The position numbers and the translations under genes are program-made. 64,000 nt of DNA from Trametopsis cervina. Taxonomy: Eukaryota > Basidiomycota > Agaricomycetes > Polyporales > Irpicaceae. The notes beneath the pieces are model-generated. The model was not told where the DNA came from. It did no database searches and worked only from the letters and a program-made list of their open reading frames with translations. Location of the stretch: positions 325,133 to 389,132 of the forward strand of contig MU278358.1 in the NCBI GenBank assembly GCA_022385755.1. The letters are read 5' to 3'. Below, piece by piece: positions 47,039-58,501 of the stretch (within the stretch, counting starts at the first letter, position 1; the number at the start of each line of letters is the position of its first letter).

Positions 47039-48891
47039 TTAGAGCAGGTTTGATAGCGTGGCGGCGGAGGGGATTAAAGCACACACAAATACACTGAAGA
47101 CGCTGAGGCCGGACACAGAAGCGAGTGCACCGCTGTCGCTCTTCGATTTTGAGGAACTGGCACCCGATCCGCCACTATGCTTCCCAGTACTGGCAGGCGA
47201 TGCGGCCGTGGCCGTCGATGTTCTGTTCAACAACGCGGCATATCCTCTGTCCGACAGTGGCTGGTTCAAGAAGAAGGTCGGGTCGCTGACGTATCTAGAA
47301 CCGTCGTTCTGGGAGAGGTAGTAAACGTAGCTCTGGTTGGGGTCGCCGTATACAGAAGCGACGGCAGCGACGTGCGGGTAGAGTTCTTGAGCTTCGTCGT
47401 CCGAGCTGGGTTTGGTCGACATAGCAAACTTGAGGGCAGATTCGATGTCCGTGCTGACGTTGGTGGTCTTGGTCCAGGCATCGATTCCGACAAACTTGGC
47501 GAGGCGAGCGTTGGTCTGCGGAGGATAATTTTAGCTGTGATGAGGCTACGAAGATTGAAATACACACGATCATTGCTGCGAGGTTGTAAGCACGATAATG
47601 GAACGGACGTGTACGGGAGGATTCGAGAGGCTGAGTTACTTGCCGTGAGTAATACTCCAGGTATACAAGAAACAACATACTTGGTCTCCATTCTTGTCAA
47701 TCTGTCCCTGGAAAATACCGCCGAAATACTCATTAAGGGTTCCCTGAGCACCTGCGGTGTCTCCGACTAGAATTTGCAGAGCGGAAAGTTGCGTGGCGAA
47801 GTACGAGCCGTGATTGCTAGGGTCGGGAGTCAGCCGTCGCCCCTCCGAGCAATGAATAATTTCTCACTTCGTAGAGGCCTTCTCCTTGAGTGCGATAGGG
47901 CTCGACTGGAGCCAGCCAATATACTGGTTGGACCATGCCACGAACTGACCATCGATGTCGGCAGTCCACTCAGGAGCCTTACCATTACGCAGGATCAGTA
48001 CACCGTTGACAACCTTTGCCATGCTCTTGAGATCCCTGGTTTAGGTTCAAATGTCAGCATACTTCCTACCACCAGCCGGGACTATCCACATACAAGACAC
48101 CAGTGTGGGTACCGTTCTGACCCTTAGGTCCACGTTGCATCTGACCATAGTTGAGGTTCGGATTCATGTACGTGTCGGCGTCCAGGAACCAGGTCTTGAT
48201 GTAAGTGGTGACGCGGCTGGAATATTGATCTGACCCATTGATCGCCCAGGAAAGACTGTTGAATAGGACCGCGTTGGCCATACTGTCGAAGTCGTCAGAG
48301 TTCGGGATCAAACTGTTGTCTGGATTGAATTCTCCATCGCGGGTAACATAGTCACAAGCCGTCCAAACTTTGGCAGATAGTCAGTTAGTTTTCGACTGAT
48401 CTACGAGGATCTTTGAGAACGTACTCTGTTGTGGCGTAAGCTCCGTCGTGTTACCGGCTAGTGTACAGTCAGGCCACGCGCTGGGACATCCTATTAGCGG
48501 CCATAATATACACCACATCTGAAGACGCACTAAGGGGCCCAACTCATGTAGTCATGCTTGTCACCGGACGGGGCAAGATACTGCTTAGTCGTAACGCCTG
48601 CGCGATGATAACAAAAACCCACGTGAGAACCGCATGACGAGAGGCAAGATTGTTCAGCTGCTCCTTACTCCAGGGACCACCATCTGTGGACTGCTCCGCC
48701 CATTGAAGGATAGTTTGTTGCGAGAAGATTGTATTTTCGGAATAGTTTTTTGAGAGAACATACGTGGGATCAACGAAAAGGTCGGCATAGTTGACTAAAG
48801 AATGAACGTAAGTGGAGCTTGAAGCCGCGGCCGAGCGGACGCTGGCCACAGCGAGTAGCAACCTGAAGAGAGCGGACGCCCCAATGGACAT
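47039..48891 (-). CDS. Secreted GPI-anchored alginate-lyase-domain protein (copy A)
   Basis: A predicted polysaccharide lyase with an alpha/alpha-toroid (alginate lyase family, Pfam PF05426-like), about 430 residues. The start at 48891 gives a signal peptide (MSIGASALFRLLLAVASV). After splicing, the conserved blocks are KHDYMSWAPYAWPDC, WFLDADTYMNPNLNYGQMQR, GTHTG, NHGSYFATQLSALQILVG (with the presumed catalytic Asn-His), TRPFHYRAYNLAAMI and LYPHVAAVASVYGDP. The C-terminal Ser/Gly stretch and hydrophobic tail (LSVFSVFVCALIPSAATL) suggest a GPI anchor. The fungal substrate is unknown; uronic-acid polymers are likely. It is paralogous to the gene at 61750-63670, in inverted orientation. Confidence 0.88.
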
Positions 48892-48964
48892 GGTGAGCAC
48901 TGTACGCGATACCTGAGGCAGGGATAGAAGATGCGAACCGATGTTATAGCCGGAACCTAAGACG

Positions 48965-48975
48965 ATTATATATAC
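48965..48975 (-). promoter_or_regulatory. TATA box of alginate-lyase-domain copy A
   Basis: The minus strand reads TATATATAAT about 75-85 bases before the ATG at 48891, a good TATA sequence and distance. Confidence 0.55.
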
Positions 48976-50551
48976 CGCTGGGTATACGATGTGCAATCAG
49001 CGCTGTAGAACTTGTCTTGGCAGGGCCAAGAGGAACTGTTGCACGAGTAACTGCCAAAAGCCTCCGTCCGGAAACAAACAGTTTGGCGTCTAACGTATAT
49101 GGTAACCTGTGTGGTTCGGCACCGTGAAATTAAATGGATAGACGCAAAATCTGGACGTCGCTTCCACGTCGCGCACTTCTGCTGTCTGTATCTGAACGGG
49201 ATGAGGGCAACTCTCGGCCAATTGTGGCCGCTGGGGAGAAAGACAAAGTGGCATGCGATAGAAAAAGAGCGCTAAACAGCTTTAAACGAACTGACATTCT
49301 GCAGAAGCGTCTAGTCTTGACACGGAAATACTGTCAAGGAACTGATTATGATGAGCGACGACAGATAACGGCTACTAGCGAGGACGTCTTACTGCGCACA
49401 CTCAGGTTCTATCACTGTTCACTCACCTACTTGGGGGGTTATGACTCGCAATGAGAATGTTTTGTAACTGGGCGCCGGGATGGCGCTGTTCTGACCCACA
49501 AGCGTCCGCTACATGCTGCGTAGTTTGGCGAGTGCTGGAAGCAGAACAATTTAGCGGGTCTTGAACTGACCTGGAGATGAAGTCTTCTCACCGAAAGGCG
49601 TCTGGCACATTAAAATTTCCAGGACAACAGCTATGCTCTGGATCAGTTCCTATTCGCAAGACACTCTGGAAACCGCTGCCATTGATATGCTCAGAGATAT
49701 ACAACTTGGAGATATGTGGTGTCAAGGCAGCTGATCGCAAGGCCCCACGCGAAACGTCCGCCCAGAGGCCTTCAAAGGCGGATCATGAGTCTATACAAGC
49801 GGGTCGACTGTACGCCCAGTCAGATTGTGCATAGACCAGTGTCAGGGATTGCGTTAGAGTGCGAGCTCACCTTGAGAACACTCACGGACGCCGCGTTTGA
49901 TCCGATAGGTGCGCAACGCTGATACCGGAGTATCAGTTCATGACTCAGAGTTCGCGTCTATACAGTACGCTTTTGACTGGCCTATACAGCGTGGCTTGTA
50001 AGGAAAACAGGAGCACGACTCGAGTCATTGGAGGGTTGTGCTAAGAAACGCTTCACGTGGCGGACAATTACCATTTTTGGACAAAGGGCTTTGTGGCGTA
50101 TACATCAAGTTACCGGCCGCAATGGCTCTTCTCTTCTGTGGTCCACATACAGTCAATCCATCTCAAATATAATGTCAAACTAGGCAACTCACCTGTCCTG
50201 GCTAGAGCGATAGAATTTTTTCAAGTAACGGCTTCACCCTTGTATAACCAAGGAAGATTCAAGCGATAGATGGCACGTAGCATTCGGTAGAGTGACACAC
50301 GTACTCCGTCGAGGGATCCCTTCATTGAGACGTTCCGTGATAATCATATACATGTCGAAATGACGCCAGGGCATTAACCTTCTACGTCTTGAATGATGCT
50401 AATGGTTGAGTAGAGAATTTAGTTTAGTACAGCTACAGGCAACGGGTTCACACTGCATGGCGTAGTGTGCACCGTTCATTGTACGTTCAGATTTCACTGC
50501 TTACAATATGGGTAGAATGATACGAATAAAGCGAAGAGGCTGTCGAAAACT
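48976..50551. other. Intergenic, no supported gene
   Basis: Nearly 1.6 kb. Frames of up to 106 codons (49134-49454 plus) have no features. The right end holds the 3' UTR of the WW-domain gene. No transposon ends or tandem repeats were seen. Confidence 0.4.
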
Positions 50552-51385
50552 CTAGGTGCGTAACCAAGCAGTCTTGGCGATCTTCTTGAGCCGCTTCTGC
50601 TCCTTGAACCTTTCCTGTTTTACATGTACTGGTATTAGGATATAAGTCCAACAGAACAGAGGTAAGACGCGTACCAGATCCTTCTTCGTCGGCTTCTTCC
50701 TCTTCTTACTCTCAGCCTCCTCCTTCTCCTTCGCCAATTGCTCCTCCCACTGGCTTTGATCGAAGAAGACTTCGTTCATCCGTTTCATACGCTCATACTC
50801 GGAGAGGTGGGTGGGATCCCGCGCATCTGGACGAGCGAATGCTCCCGTTCTAGCGTTGAACTTGGCCGTGTACGCGTATGCCGCAGAACTCTGGCCCGTG
50901 GATGGACCTGCTGCCAAGGACGGGTCCAGAAACGCCAAAGACGGATCGATGCCTTGTGCTGCCGCTGCCGCTTGCATCGCATACAGCTGCGCAATCGCAG
51001 GTGGCGGCACCGACCCTGTAGGCCCATCTTCTTGAGTTGTAGAGGTGGTGGCGGAGGTGGTACCGGTGCTCTCCGGTGGTACCTGCTCAAGAGGATTCGC
51101 CCAGGTGGTTTCTTGGGTTGTGGCATTGTAGAAGTAGTAGGCGTTATGCGCTGGAGACCAGATAGCCTGCCAGTCGCCAGCAGAAGGAACGCCGACCGCA
51201 GCAGGTGGGTTGGCAGAAGAGGACGATCCGGGCTCAGGAGAGTTGTCGTCCTCTCCATCTACCTTCCCGTCCTGGGTCGATGATGAGTTTTGTACTGATT
51301 GTTCGGTTCCTTTTGGTACATTTGACTCGTAGGTCGGCGAGGAGGGTCTACTGGAAGGGGAGGCAGAGGCTTCGTGGTCGCTCAT
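50552..51385 (-). CDS. WW-domain protein, likely RNA-processing related
   Basis: About 257 residues in two exons; the intron at about 50613-50674 joins KKPTKKDL to ERFKEQKRLKKIAKTAWL. The Ser/Pro-rich acidic N-terminus leads to one WW domain (WQAIWSPAHNAYYFYNATTQ, then ETTWANPLE) with both signature Trp residues and the Tyr cluster that binds proline-rich ligands. An Ala/Gln-rich region follows, then a segment with FNARTGAFARPDARDP and YERMKRMNEVFFDQSQWEE. The end is a Lys-rich coiled-coil-like tail, a probable nuclear localisation signal. The layout resembles spliceosome-associated WW proteins, but the family was not pinned down. Confidence 0.8.
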   Translation of the reverse strand: MSDHEASASPSSRPSSPTYESNVPKGTEQSVQNSSSTQDGKVDGEDDNSPEPGSSSSANPPAAVGVPSAGDWQAIWSPAHNAYYFYNATTQETTWANPLEQVPPESTGTTSATTSTTQEDGPTGSVPPPAIAQLYAMQAAAAAQGIDPSLAFLDPSLAAGPSTGQSSAAYAYTAKFNARTGAFARPDARDPTHLSEYERMKRMNEVFFDQSQWEEQLAKEKEEAESKKRKKPTKKDLVRVLPLFCWTYILIPVHVKQERFKEQKRLKKIAKTAWLRT

Positions 51386-51705
51386 GGTCGTGGTTGTGGT
51401 GACACACTAAATCCTAGCGCTGAAGGAGTCAAAGCCGCCCAGTTACGATTTGTCTCCTACTCTCACTTCGCCGTAAGACGTCCAACAGCATACGCCTGTC
51501 ATCACACGACACTGCGGGTATTAGGCGGGATTGCTGAGGTGCACCGTGCTGAAGAAAGTATACATTCTAGCCTTCCACAGTGATTGTAAGAGTGGCTTCC
51601 TTCCTCCGTGCATTGCGCATGCCTCACATCCGGTACTAATGGGTACCAGGACGGCAACGCTTGCAGACAAAGGACATCAACCTCATCTTCACTCATTGAT
51701 TCATC
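51386..51705. other. Divergent promoter, WW-domain gene / USP gene
   Basis: 320 bases between two start codons. No TATA box was seen. Both genes probably share this short bidirectional promoter. Confidence 0.5.
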
Positions 51706-52826
51706 ATGAGTAGGTCGCCGGAACGTCCGCACTACATCCCAATGCCTCCGCAGCCGTTGCGCTCGGCGATGAAGCAGTCAAGCTCTCGTCCGTCCACTCC
51801 TTCGCAAACACCAGGCTCGCCCTCTCTTCGCTCTCCATATGTGGCATCGAATCGTTCCATAAGCCACACCCCCGCTTCATTCAACTCGTCCCCTCGTTCA
51901 CCATCATTGCCTACGTCGCCCAATGCATCGATATCACTGCTACCGAACGTGGCGTCTCAAGGCTATACACCTAAGGTCGGCTTCGATACGTTCGAAGATC
52001 CACAAGCATCCATGTTCTCGTTCACACTGCATGTTCAGAGTGACGGTTATGAACGAAGCAGGAAAACCAGAGTCTACCTGTGCGCATCGAGTCCAGATGA
52101 GAGCGGGACCCAGGCATTGGACTGGGCATTGGAGAATCTGGTACAGGAGGGAGACGAGTTGATCGTGTTTCGGGGTGTAGACGCAGATGAGCTCAGTGAG
52201 TGCAATCTCCACTGCCACCGTGCAGATGGCTAACGAGCGATTTAAGGCAAAGACCACGCAGCGTATCGTGAGGAGGCACGGGAGCTTATGCGACAGGTCC
52301 AGGAGAAGTCCTCGGACTACGATGCAGACCGCAAAGTCAGTGTATACTTGCTCTCTGGACATAACTGCTAACCACCGGCTTGTATAGCTCTCCATCATCG
52401 TTGAGTTCATCGCCGGCGCTGTGCCAGGCAGCATCGATCGACTCATCGCACTCTACCGCCCTGATTCTGTGGTTGTGGGAACCCGCGGTCAGAGGGGCAT
52501 GCTGCAGGCATGGGGAGCAGCTCTTGGCGGATCTGGAGTGGGCAGTGTATCGAAGTACGTCGCGTGTGCATCCCGTGCCGCGGTCACGCGACTGATCTTG
52601 ACGCTTGTGGCAGATACTGTTTGAGCCACTCGCCCGTGCCTATCATTGTTGTCCGACCCGAGAGCAAAGTTCGTAAGGTTGTGGCGAAGCGTAGAGCGGA
52701 TCCGAAGCGTGGCAAGCATTTCGATGAGTGAGTAAAGGGCGGCTACTCTCCGTGGATTTATATATTAATAAGTGCTTGCTCAGGCTGGCCAAAGGCAAGG
52801 GCGGACTAGGCGCGGTTGCCCGTTAG
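51706..52826 (+). CDS. Universal stress protein (UspA-like) domain protein
   Basis: About 300 residues in five exons, ending at the TAG at 52824-52826. The first 100 residues are Ser/Pro-rich. The USP fold begins with RKTRVYLCASSPDESGTQAL and DWALENLVQEGDELIVFRGV. Splicing links DELSKDHAAYREEARELMRQ and LSIIVEFIAGAVPGSIDRLI. The nucleotide-binding loop is VVVGTRGQRGM, with a later GSGVGSVSKY and PVPIIVVRP, which follow the G-2x-G-9x-G-S/T pattern of ATP-binding Usp proteins. The tail is basic (KRRADPKRGKHF). The role is probably nucleotide-dependent stress signalling in the cytosol; the substrate is unknown. Confidence 0.87.
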
Positions 52827-53265
52827 GTAATTTGCTCAGGAGCAAATCCATTATCTTGACTTTTACTAGGGTGGCGGTGAATTATAAGTTTTCCATCTGG
52901 TCTGGACTATGTATCATCATAACCATGTATATTACCATATAATCCAAGTCTTGGCTGTGCGTCTGTGGTCAGGGTTATCTAAAAGCGTTGGTTCCTGTGA
53001 AATCCCAACCGCTTTCCTCGGAGTTAGCAGATTCGATTCGTAGTACTGGAACACTGGTATTGACATGCACAGTACGGCACGGTCCCGTGACCGTTACATG
53101 TGACATTTGAACCGCGACGCGAAATTAGCGGCGTCTAACTCAAGTCGAACTTCGACTCCGACTCCGAGACGAGGTCAAGCCAACGCTACTTTAGACGGAA
53201 CACGCATGCGTATGCAACATACCTGACGACCCATACACGAAAATAACAACGAAAAGTCAAGAAAT
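52827..53265. other. Intergenic
   Basis: 439 bases holding the 3' UTR of the USP gene and the promoter of the FHA gene. A short direct repetition GACTCCGACTCCGAGAC lies near 53154-53170. No gene was seen. Confidence 0.4.
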
Positions 53266-56200
53266 ATGGACGCCAGCGAAGTCGGACGCTTTGGCACCCT
53301 TCGCCTTCTGAAGCGCCTGGAACCGCATAAAGTGGTAGCATCTTATCCTGTGGATGAGGAAGAGATCACATTTGGGAGAGACCCGTCTTGTAGCATTCGA
53401 CTTTACTATGAGTCGGTCAGCGCTCTGCACTGTAAGATCATCTTCCGCGAACGCAAGGTCAGCAAGCTTGCTTGGTTCTGTTTTACGCGCTGCCTAACGA
53501 GTAATCCAGGCATTTATCGTTGTTTTAGGCACAAATGGGCTGAATGTGGATGGGTGTTCTGTATTTCCAGGTGCTGGTGGCTCACCGGTCACAGTACCCC
53601 TCCCCAACTATTCCTCAATTGAGATCAACAATAAATCCTTCCAATTCTGTTACCCTCCCAAGGAGCTTCGTCAGACACTTATCGACACACCAACGCGTCC
53701 CGACGAGGTGACTCCTGATCGGAAACGCAGGAGAAAAACCCTTCGTATGTCAATGATACAGAGCGCACAGGTATTCACGCCTCGCCCGAGCGAGGATCCA
53801 CGCGAGAACCTAAGGATCCTCAAAACCCCAATAAAGACGCCATTCTCCAAGACGGACCGCAGACTGAGCTCTCCCTTGAAGCGCGGTGCGTACATTCCCG
53901 AAGAGGAGGATGAGGACGACGAAGACGAAGACGAAGAGGACATCGTACTGGTTGAAACCAACCATCCGAAGGTCGTAGAAGAGGATCGTGATCTCGTTAT
54001 CCTAGAGCAGGTCGTTGTGGAAGTACCAGAGCCAGAGGCGCCCCCTGCTCAGCGGCTCGTACAGTTTCCAATACCTCAGGCTGTCCAGCCGCAAGTACAA
54101 CAGACGCCCCAGCGACGGAGAGGGAACCCACGGGCATCACTTCATAAGGCCGTACTCATTCGATCTGCGCAACGTACTGTAATGAAGATAGAGATGGAAA
54201 TGGAGGAGGAGAGAGACGCAGAAGAGGTCGAAGAGACGATAGAAGCCTTGCAGGACTTGCAGGAGGATGATGAAGACGAGGACGAGGAGCTAGGCCCTGA
54301 GGCGCATGTCACCGACGTCCAACAGGTACACAGAAGTAGTCCAGTATCAGGGTGGAGGAAAAGCTTGGGACTAGTAACAGGCTGGGCTCTTGGACAAACT
54401 CCCACACGAGAGGAGGAGGAGCAAGAGGATGATGAGCGAATTGAGGTACAATGCACCGTAATCACAAGGAAATGGCTTGTTCTGACGTTCGACGCAGCAT
54501 GCAGATGAGGATACTCCAGCAGAGACACCCACACCCGAACCTGAGGAGGAGGAGTTTGACTCTGAGGAAGAACAGGATATACCCCAACCTGTAGTTCCTC
54601 GACCCCCTAAATCTCCTCATCGTCAACGACCGCTGGGCAATTTCATGACTCCCCAAGTTGGAAGAACGGGACCGCGAAGTCACGTCCGATATTCTGTTGG
54701 TGGATTTACGCCTGGTGGCATTCATGGATCTTCTGCCCCTATTCCGGCATTGCCAATCGCTACGTCAGGACCACGCAGGGTCAGAGTGGTCGAGCCGTGG
54801 AGGGTTGAGGACATCATGGTCCCTACCACTGGTGCAGATGACGATGACGACGAAGAGGAAGTGATTGATTACGAGGACGAACCTGTGGAGCAGCCTGCAC
54901 ACTCCCGTTCTGTAACTATGTCTCCCTCAAAGAGACCACAAGTCAGCGAGGCCGAGCGAAAGGTCTGTAGTTTCTATCGTGTGCTTCCCGTCGTCACTAA
55001 TGATACCGCAATGCAGGCTATCATGGAACGAAGACGTTCTGCCCTTATAGCTCCTGATAGTTTCTTCGGAGGACAAGTTCCGGGTTCCCGTCGGATGTCT
55101 CTGTTCCCTCCAGTCTCACCTGTGAAACCCACGTCCGCGTCCACTCCCGTTCCCAAACCGTTACCGCCCGCTTCCTTCGAAGACTCCGCATCGACTTCGC
55201 AAGATCCTCGTGTCACCAAGCCTGAGCAAGACAGTGAGAATGAGGAGGATGCTCAGGTCTTGCTCGCACGAATGAAGCAAATGCTCGAAAGTGTCAAGCG
55301 CCGCCAAAGCACGGGTCCACGGCCGTCCAACGCGATGGCCATGACACCCACGCCGAAAAAGAGTGGATTCTCGCTGTTAGCTCCAGATGCTGGCGTTGCC
55401 CCCATCAGGAAAATCGACGTCGGAGGAAGCCAGGGAGAGGAAGAAGAATGGGAAGATCTCAGCGATAAGGAGAACGACGTGCAACCTGCTGAGTTAATGC
55501 AGAACGAAGACCTTGAAGCCGAGACTGAGGACGTTGACATGGAAGTTACCGAGGTGGACGAACACGTTGAAAGCTCTTACGCTAACAAGTCAAGACGACA
55601 GGCTAATTCAGCCCCGAACGACATTGGCACGCCTTCTTTTAGAGGTATGCGTGAGATGTTCACAGTTCCCGCGGCTTTAGAGACGCCTCGAATGGACGGC
55701 ATGCGCGCACTTTTCCGTGAAGAACGTGTAGTGGGAACGCCCGCCCTGGATGGCGTCGCAGATATGTTACAACCGCCCGAAGGCTGGACGGAGGAGACCG
55801 TGGAGACCGTAGATGAGCCGCCTGCAAGACCTCTTGCAAAGGCTACTGCTCGGCGTGTCATCGGAAGGCCCGCCAGTGCGGCGACAGCAGCAAGTAAGAT
55901 ATCATCCCTCCGGAGAACAGCACCTAGAACGGCCCCGCCTTCCAAGAGCGCGACGGTTCCTCGTGCACCCGATACCGCCCCGACAAGTCTTCCAGGCCCT
56001 GCTGCCCCTGCTGCAGCCCGAGTTGCCCGCAGACCACGTGGTAAGGCCGTCGAGAGTGACGCGGAACAGGACCAGCAAGAGGAAGCGGACGATTCAGCAC
56101 CGGTGGCCAAACGTACAAGGAAAGCCACGGCATCTCCTGCTCCTGAGTCAGCAGCCGCTCCCTCTACGGAGAAGACTACTCGCAGAGGTCGAGGCACGAA

Positions 56201-56819
56201 AACTCCGACACCTACACCGGAAGACCCCCCTGCCAAATCTGGTACAACTGGTCGACGGAGAGCCAAGACGCCTACGCTACCGGAGGTAGAAGAGGAAGAT
56301 CAGGATTCTGCAGAAGTGCCCAAAGATGATGGTGCAGCTGCCGGCTCGAGGGTGCGAAGGAGTGCGCGCGGGAAACTCACCATGGAGGTCAAGGAGGAGG
56401 ATGAAGAGGAGAGCACCGGGTTGGCAGATACACAGGAGAGCAGCGCCCCCAAGCCCGTTGCTGCGCGTGCACTTCGTGGCAGGAAGCCGGCTGTTCCCAC
56501 CGCTTCAGGCCTGCCCAGGAGCAATTCTCGTCTTGCCAAGACTGCATCGACAACCAAGAAGACTACGCCTGCCACGACCAAGGCGGTTTCGGACAATGGT
56601 GCGCCTGTCACTGGTAACAAGGAGAACACGCCTGAGCCTCCGACTGTTCCAGAGGATGACCAACCGCAAGCCTCTTCGAAGCCTACGGCGAAGTCAACTG
56701 TGAAGACGAAGGTCACCAGAACTGTTGGCAGGGCGCGTGCTGCTTCTGAAAGCGTTGTGGAGAAGGATCCGGCGGATCTCGTGAAGGGGCGAGTTGTCAG
56801 GGCGAAAGCTCGGAAATGA
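53266..56819 (+). CDS. Large FHA-domain nuclear protein with TP-x-G repeats
   Basis: About 1,120 residues in four exons. The FHA domain (residues about 10-110) has ITFGRDPSCSIRLYYESVSA, LHCKII and, after the first intron, FIVVLGTNGLNVDG, so the phosphothreonine-binding Gly-Arg, Ser-x-x-His and Asn-Gly positions are kept. A basic stretch (PDRKRRRKTLRMSM), acidic runs and many TP/SP sites follow. Three exact 18-residue periods start at 55626, 55680 and 55734 (GTPSFRGMREMF, ETPRMDGMRALF, GTPALDGVADML). The C-terminus is Lys/Arg/Ala/Pro-rich with AT-hook-like cores (RRPRGKA, RRGRGTK, RGRKPA). The combination suggests a chromatin-bound, cell-cycle-phosphorylated protein with architecture recalling animal Ki-67. 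Function is inference. Confidence 0.82.
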
Positions 56820-57492
56820 AAGATAGGCTTGGGTTATTGGGCGAATTGTCTCTGTGTGTAACATTGTTTTGGTTTTTCAGCGTACCCTGGCTTCTTTGTA
56901 TACCCCTCAAGTGAACACCTCTGTAATCAACGAACTGTGCGTCGTCAGCGCAGTACACTAGCCATAGACCGATATCTCCGGTCTCTCTTTATTATGGCCC
57001 ACGTCATGCAAGACTTGAGATGTGCATCAGGGTCCATGGAAGCTGTGCTTTTCGCTTCCGACAGGATGGCTCATTGAAAGACGTTCTCGATCGAAATTCC
57101 CTCGCGAATCAGAAAGGTTAACAAACGGCTCTTTATAACGGAGACTAGTACGGGATAGACCCAGTTCGATTAAGGCCAAAAGACTAGTACAACTAGTACG
57201 CAAGTAGATAGGGGAATATGGGAAGAGCGAAAGAAAACGAAACACGTAGTTGATACAGTGGGTGTGCAGGTCATATCTGATACAGTTGGGGTATTATTGA
57301 GGCAGAACAGCAGACAACGAGGCCGAGGATCCAGAGAGTAGTAGACAGTGGGAGTGAAGATTGAGGAAGATTGTAGTATACCGGCCGCACGAGGCAGACG
57401 AGTCATGAATTATCGGAACGAAGACGAAAGATTTCCGTGGGGGGTAGAGTCCGAAGTCGTAGTCGGAGCAGGAAGGGGACGCCCAGCGTCGC
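56820..57492. other. Intergenic between convergent genes
   Basis: 673 bases. It should contain two 3' UTRs. A repeated ACTAGTAC word occurs around 57144-57200. No coding signal was seen. Confidence 0.4.
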
Positions 57493-58501
57493 CTACTGCC
57501 TTTGGGCCTCGACAACACGGGTGAGTGCGGCGAGGATGATCTCCCAAGCGAGGTCCATAACGCCCCAGAGCTCGTTATCGAAGATGCCGAGCGCACAGAC
57601 GTTTTTCCACAGGTTGTTGACGACCTTGGCGTGCGCCATAAGGCCCTGGAGGGCTCCCTGGGGACCAGCCTGCGAGTACGCCGTCGATGCGAGAGTCTGC
57701 GCGAGGCGCAGGAGCTTCTCCGAATTGAATTGGCTCACGTACCCATGTGATGAGCTGGAAGATGCGCCGGCGAGCGAGGGGAGCACCTGCTGCAGCGAGG
57801 GAAGGAGTGTGGCCAATAACGTGTCGGCGCGTTTTGTGTGCAGGTAGGCGTGCAGATGGGGGAACGTAGCCGAATCAGGAACGGTGATGGGCACGATAGG
57901 CAGGCTGACCGCGGTAGCCTTGTTAGAGGGCCTCGAGGCGGGAAGCGCGGGGAGTAGCGTGCAGTGCGCCGCTAAGACGAGGGAATGCGTGGGGTACAGC
58001 GGGCATGTTGCGGAAGAGCCAGACATCTGTTGAGCCGCAAACGAGGCTGCCGTGGGGGTTGCGGGGGTAGATGGCGATGCCTTCGAGGAGGAGACTGCGA
58101 GCAGGTGGGTAGGGAAAGCAGACGAGGAGGGCGCGGTGGCGGAAGGGCGCAAGGGCGCATCGAGCGCAGAGGGCAAGCGGGATTTTGGCAAGGAGCTCGG
58201 GATGGAGAGCAAGTTCACCGCCGCAATCATTCTGAGAGAAAGAGAGAATAAATGTCAGAGAGGGACATAGAATGAGAGAAATAACAACGCACTCTGGAGC
58301 TTGGCCAGCCAAGTGGTTCCTGATGTACTCGAAGGGTACATTGGCGAGTTCTGGTGCAATCGCGGTGATGGCGCTGCGCTGTACCTCAGCAAACGGAGGA
58401 CGAGCAAGGTTGCGGGGGAGTTGCAGATTGGGAGGAGCAGACATCGTCGCGCGATCCATGGGTACAGAGAAGGAGGTAGGGTGTGAAGCGACCTGGAACA
58501 T
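57493..58501 (-). CDS. Clp1-like developmental protein (tentative)
   Basis: About 315 residues in two exons. The intron (about 58232-58292) joins NHLAGQAPE to MIAAVNLLSIPSSLP in frame. The Ser/Ala/Pro-rich middle is followed by CPLYPTHSLVLAAHC, SLPIVPITVPDSATFPHLHA, YLHTKRADTLLATLLP and a helical C-terminus, KVVNNLWKNVCALGIFDNEL, WGVMDLAWEIIL. I associate this pattern with Clp1-like basidiomycete proteins, named for Coprinopsis clp1, which is needed for clamp-cell formation under mating-type control. The recognition rests on remembered family features and is moderate. No enzyme motif, signal peptide or membrane span is present. Two candidate starts exist, 58501 and 58441 (MSAPPNLQLPRNLA). Confidence 0.55.

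Noticed and set aside
55577..56266. 229-codon minus-strand frame
   Set aside because: It is antisense to the FHA gene's Ala/Pro/Thr-rich part and is a composition artefact.
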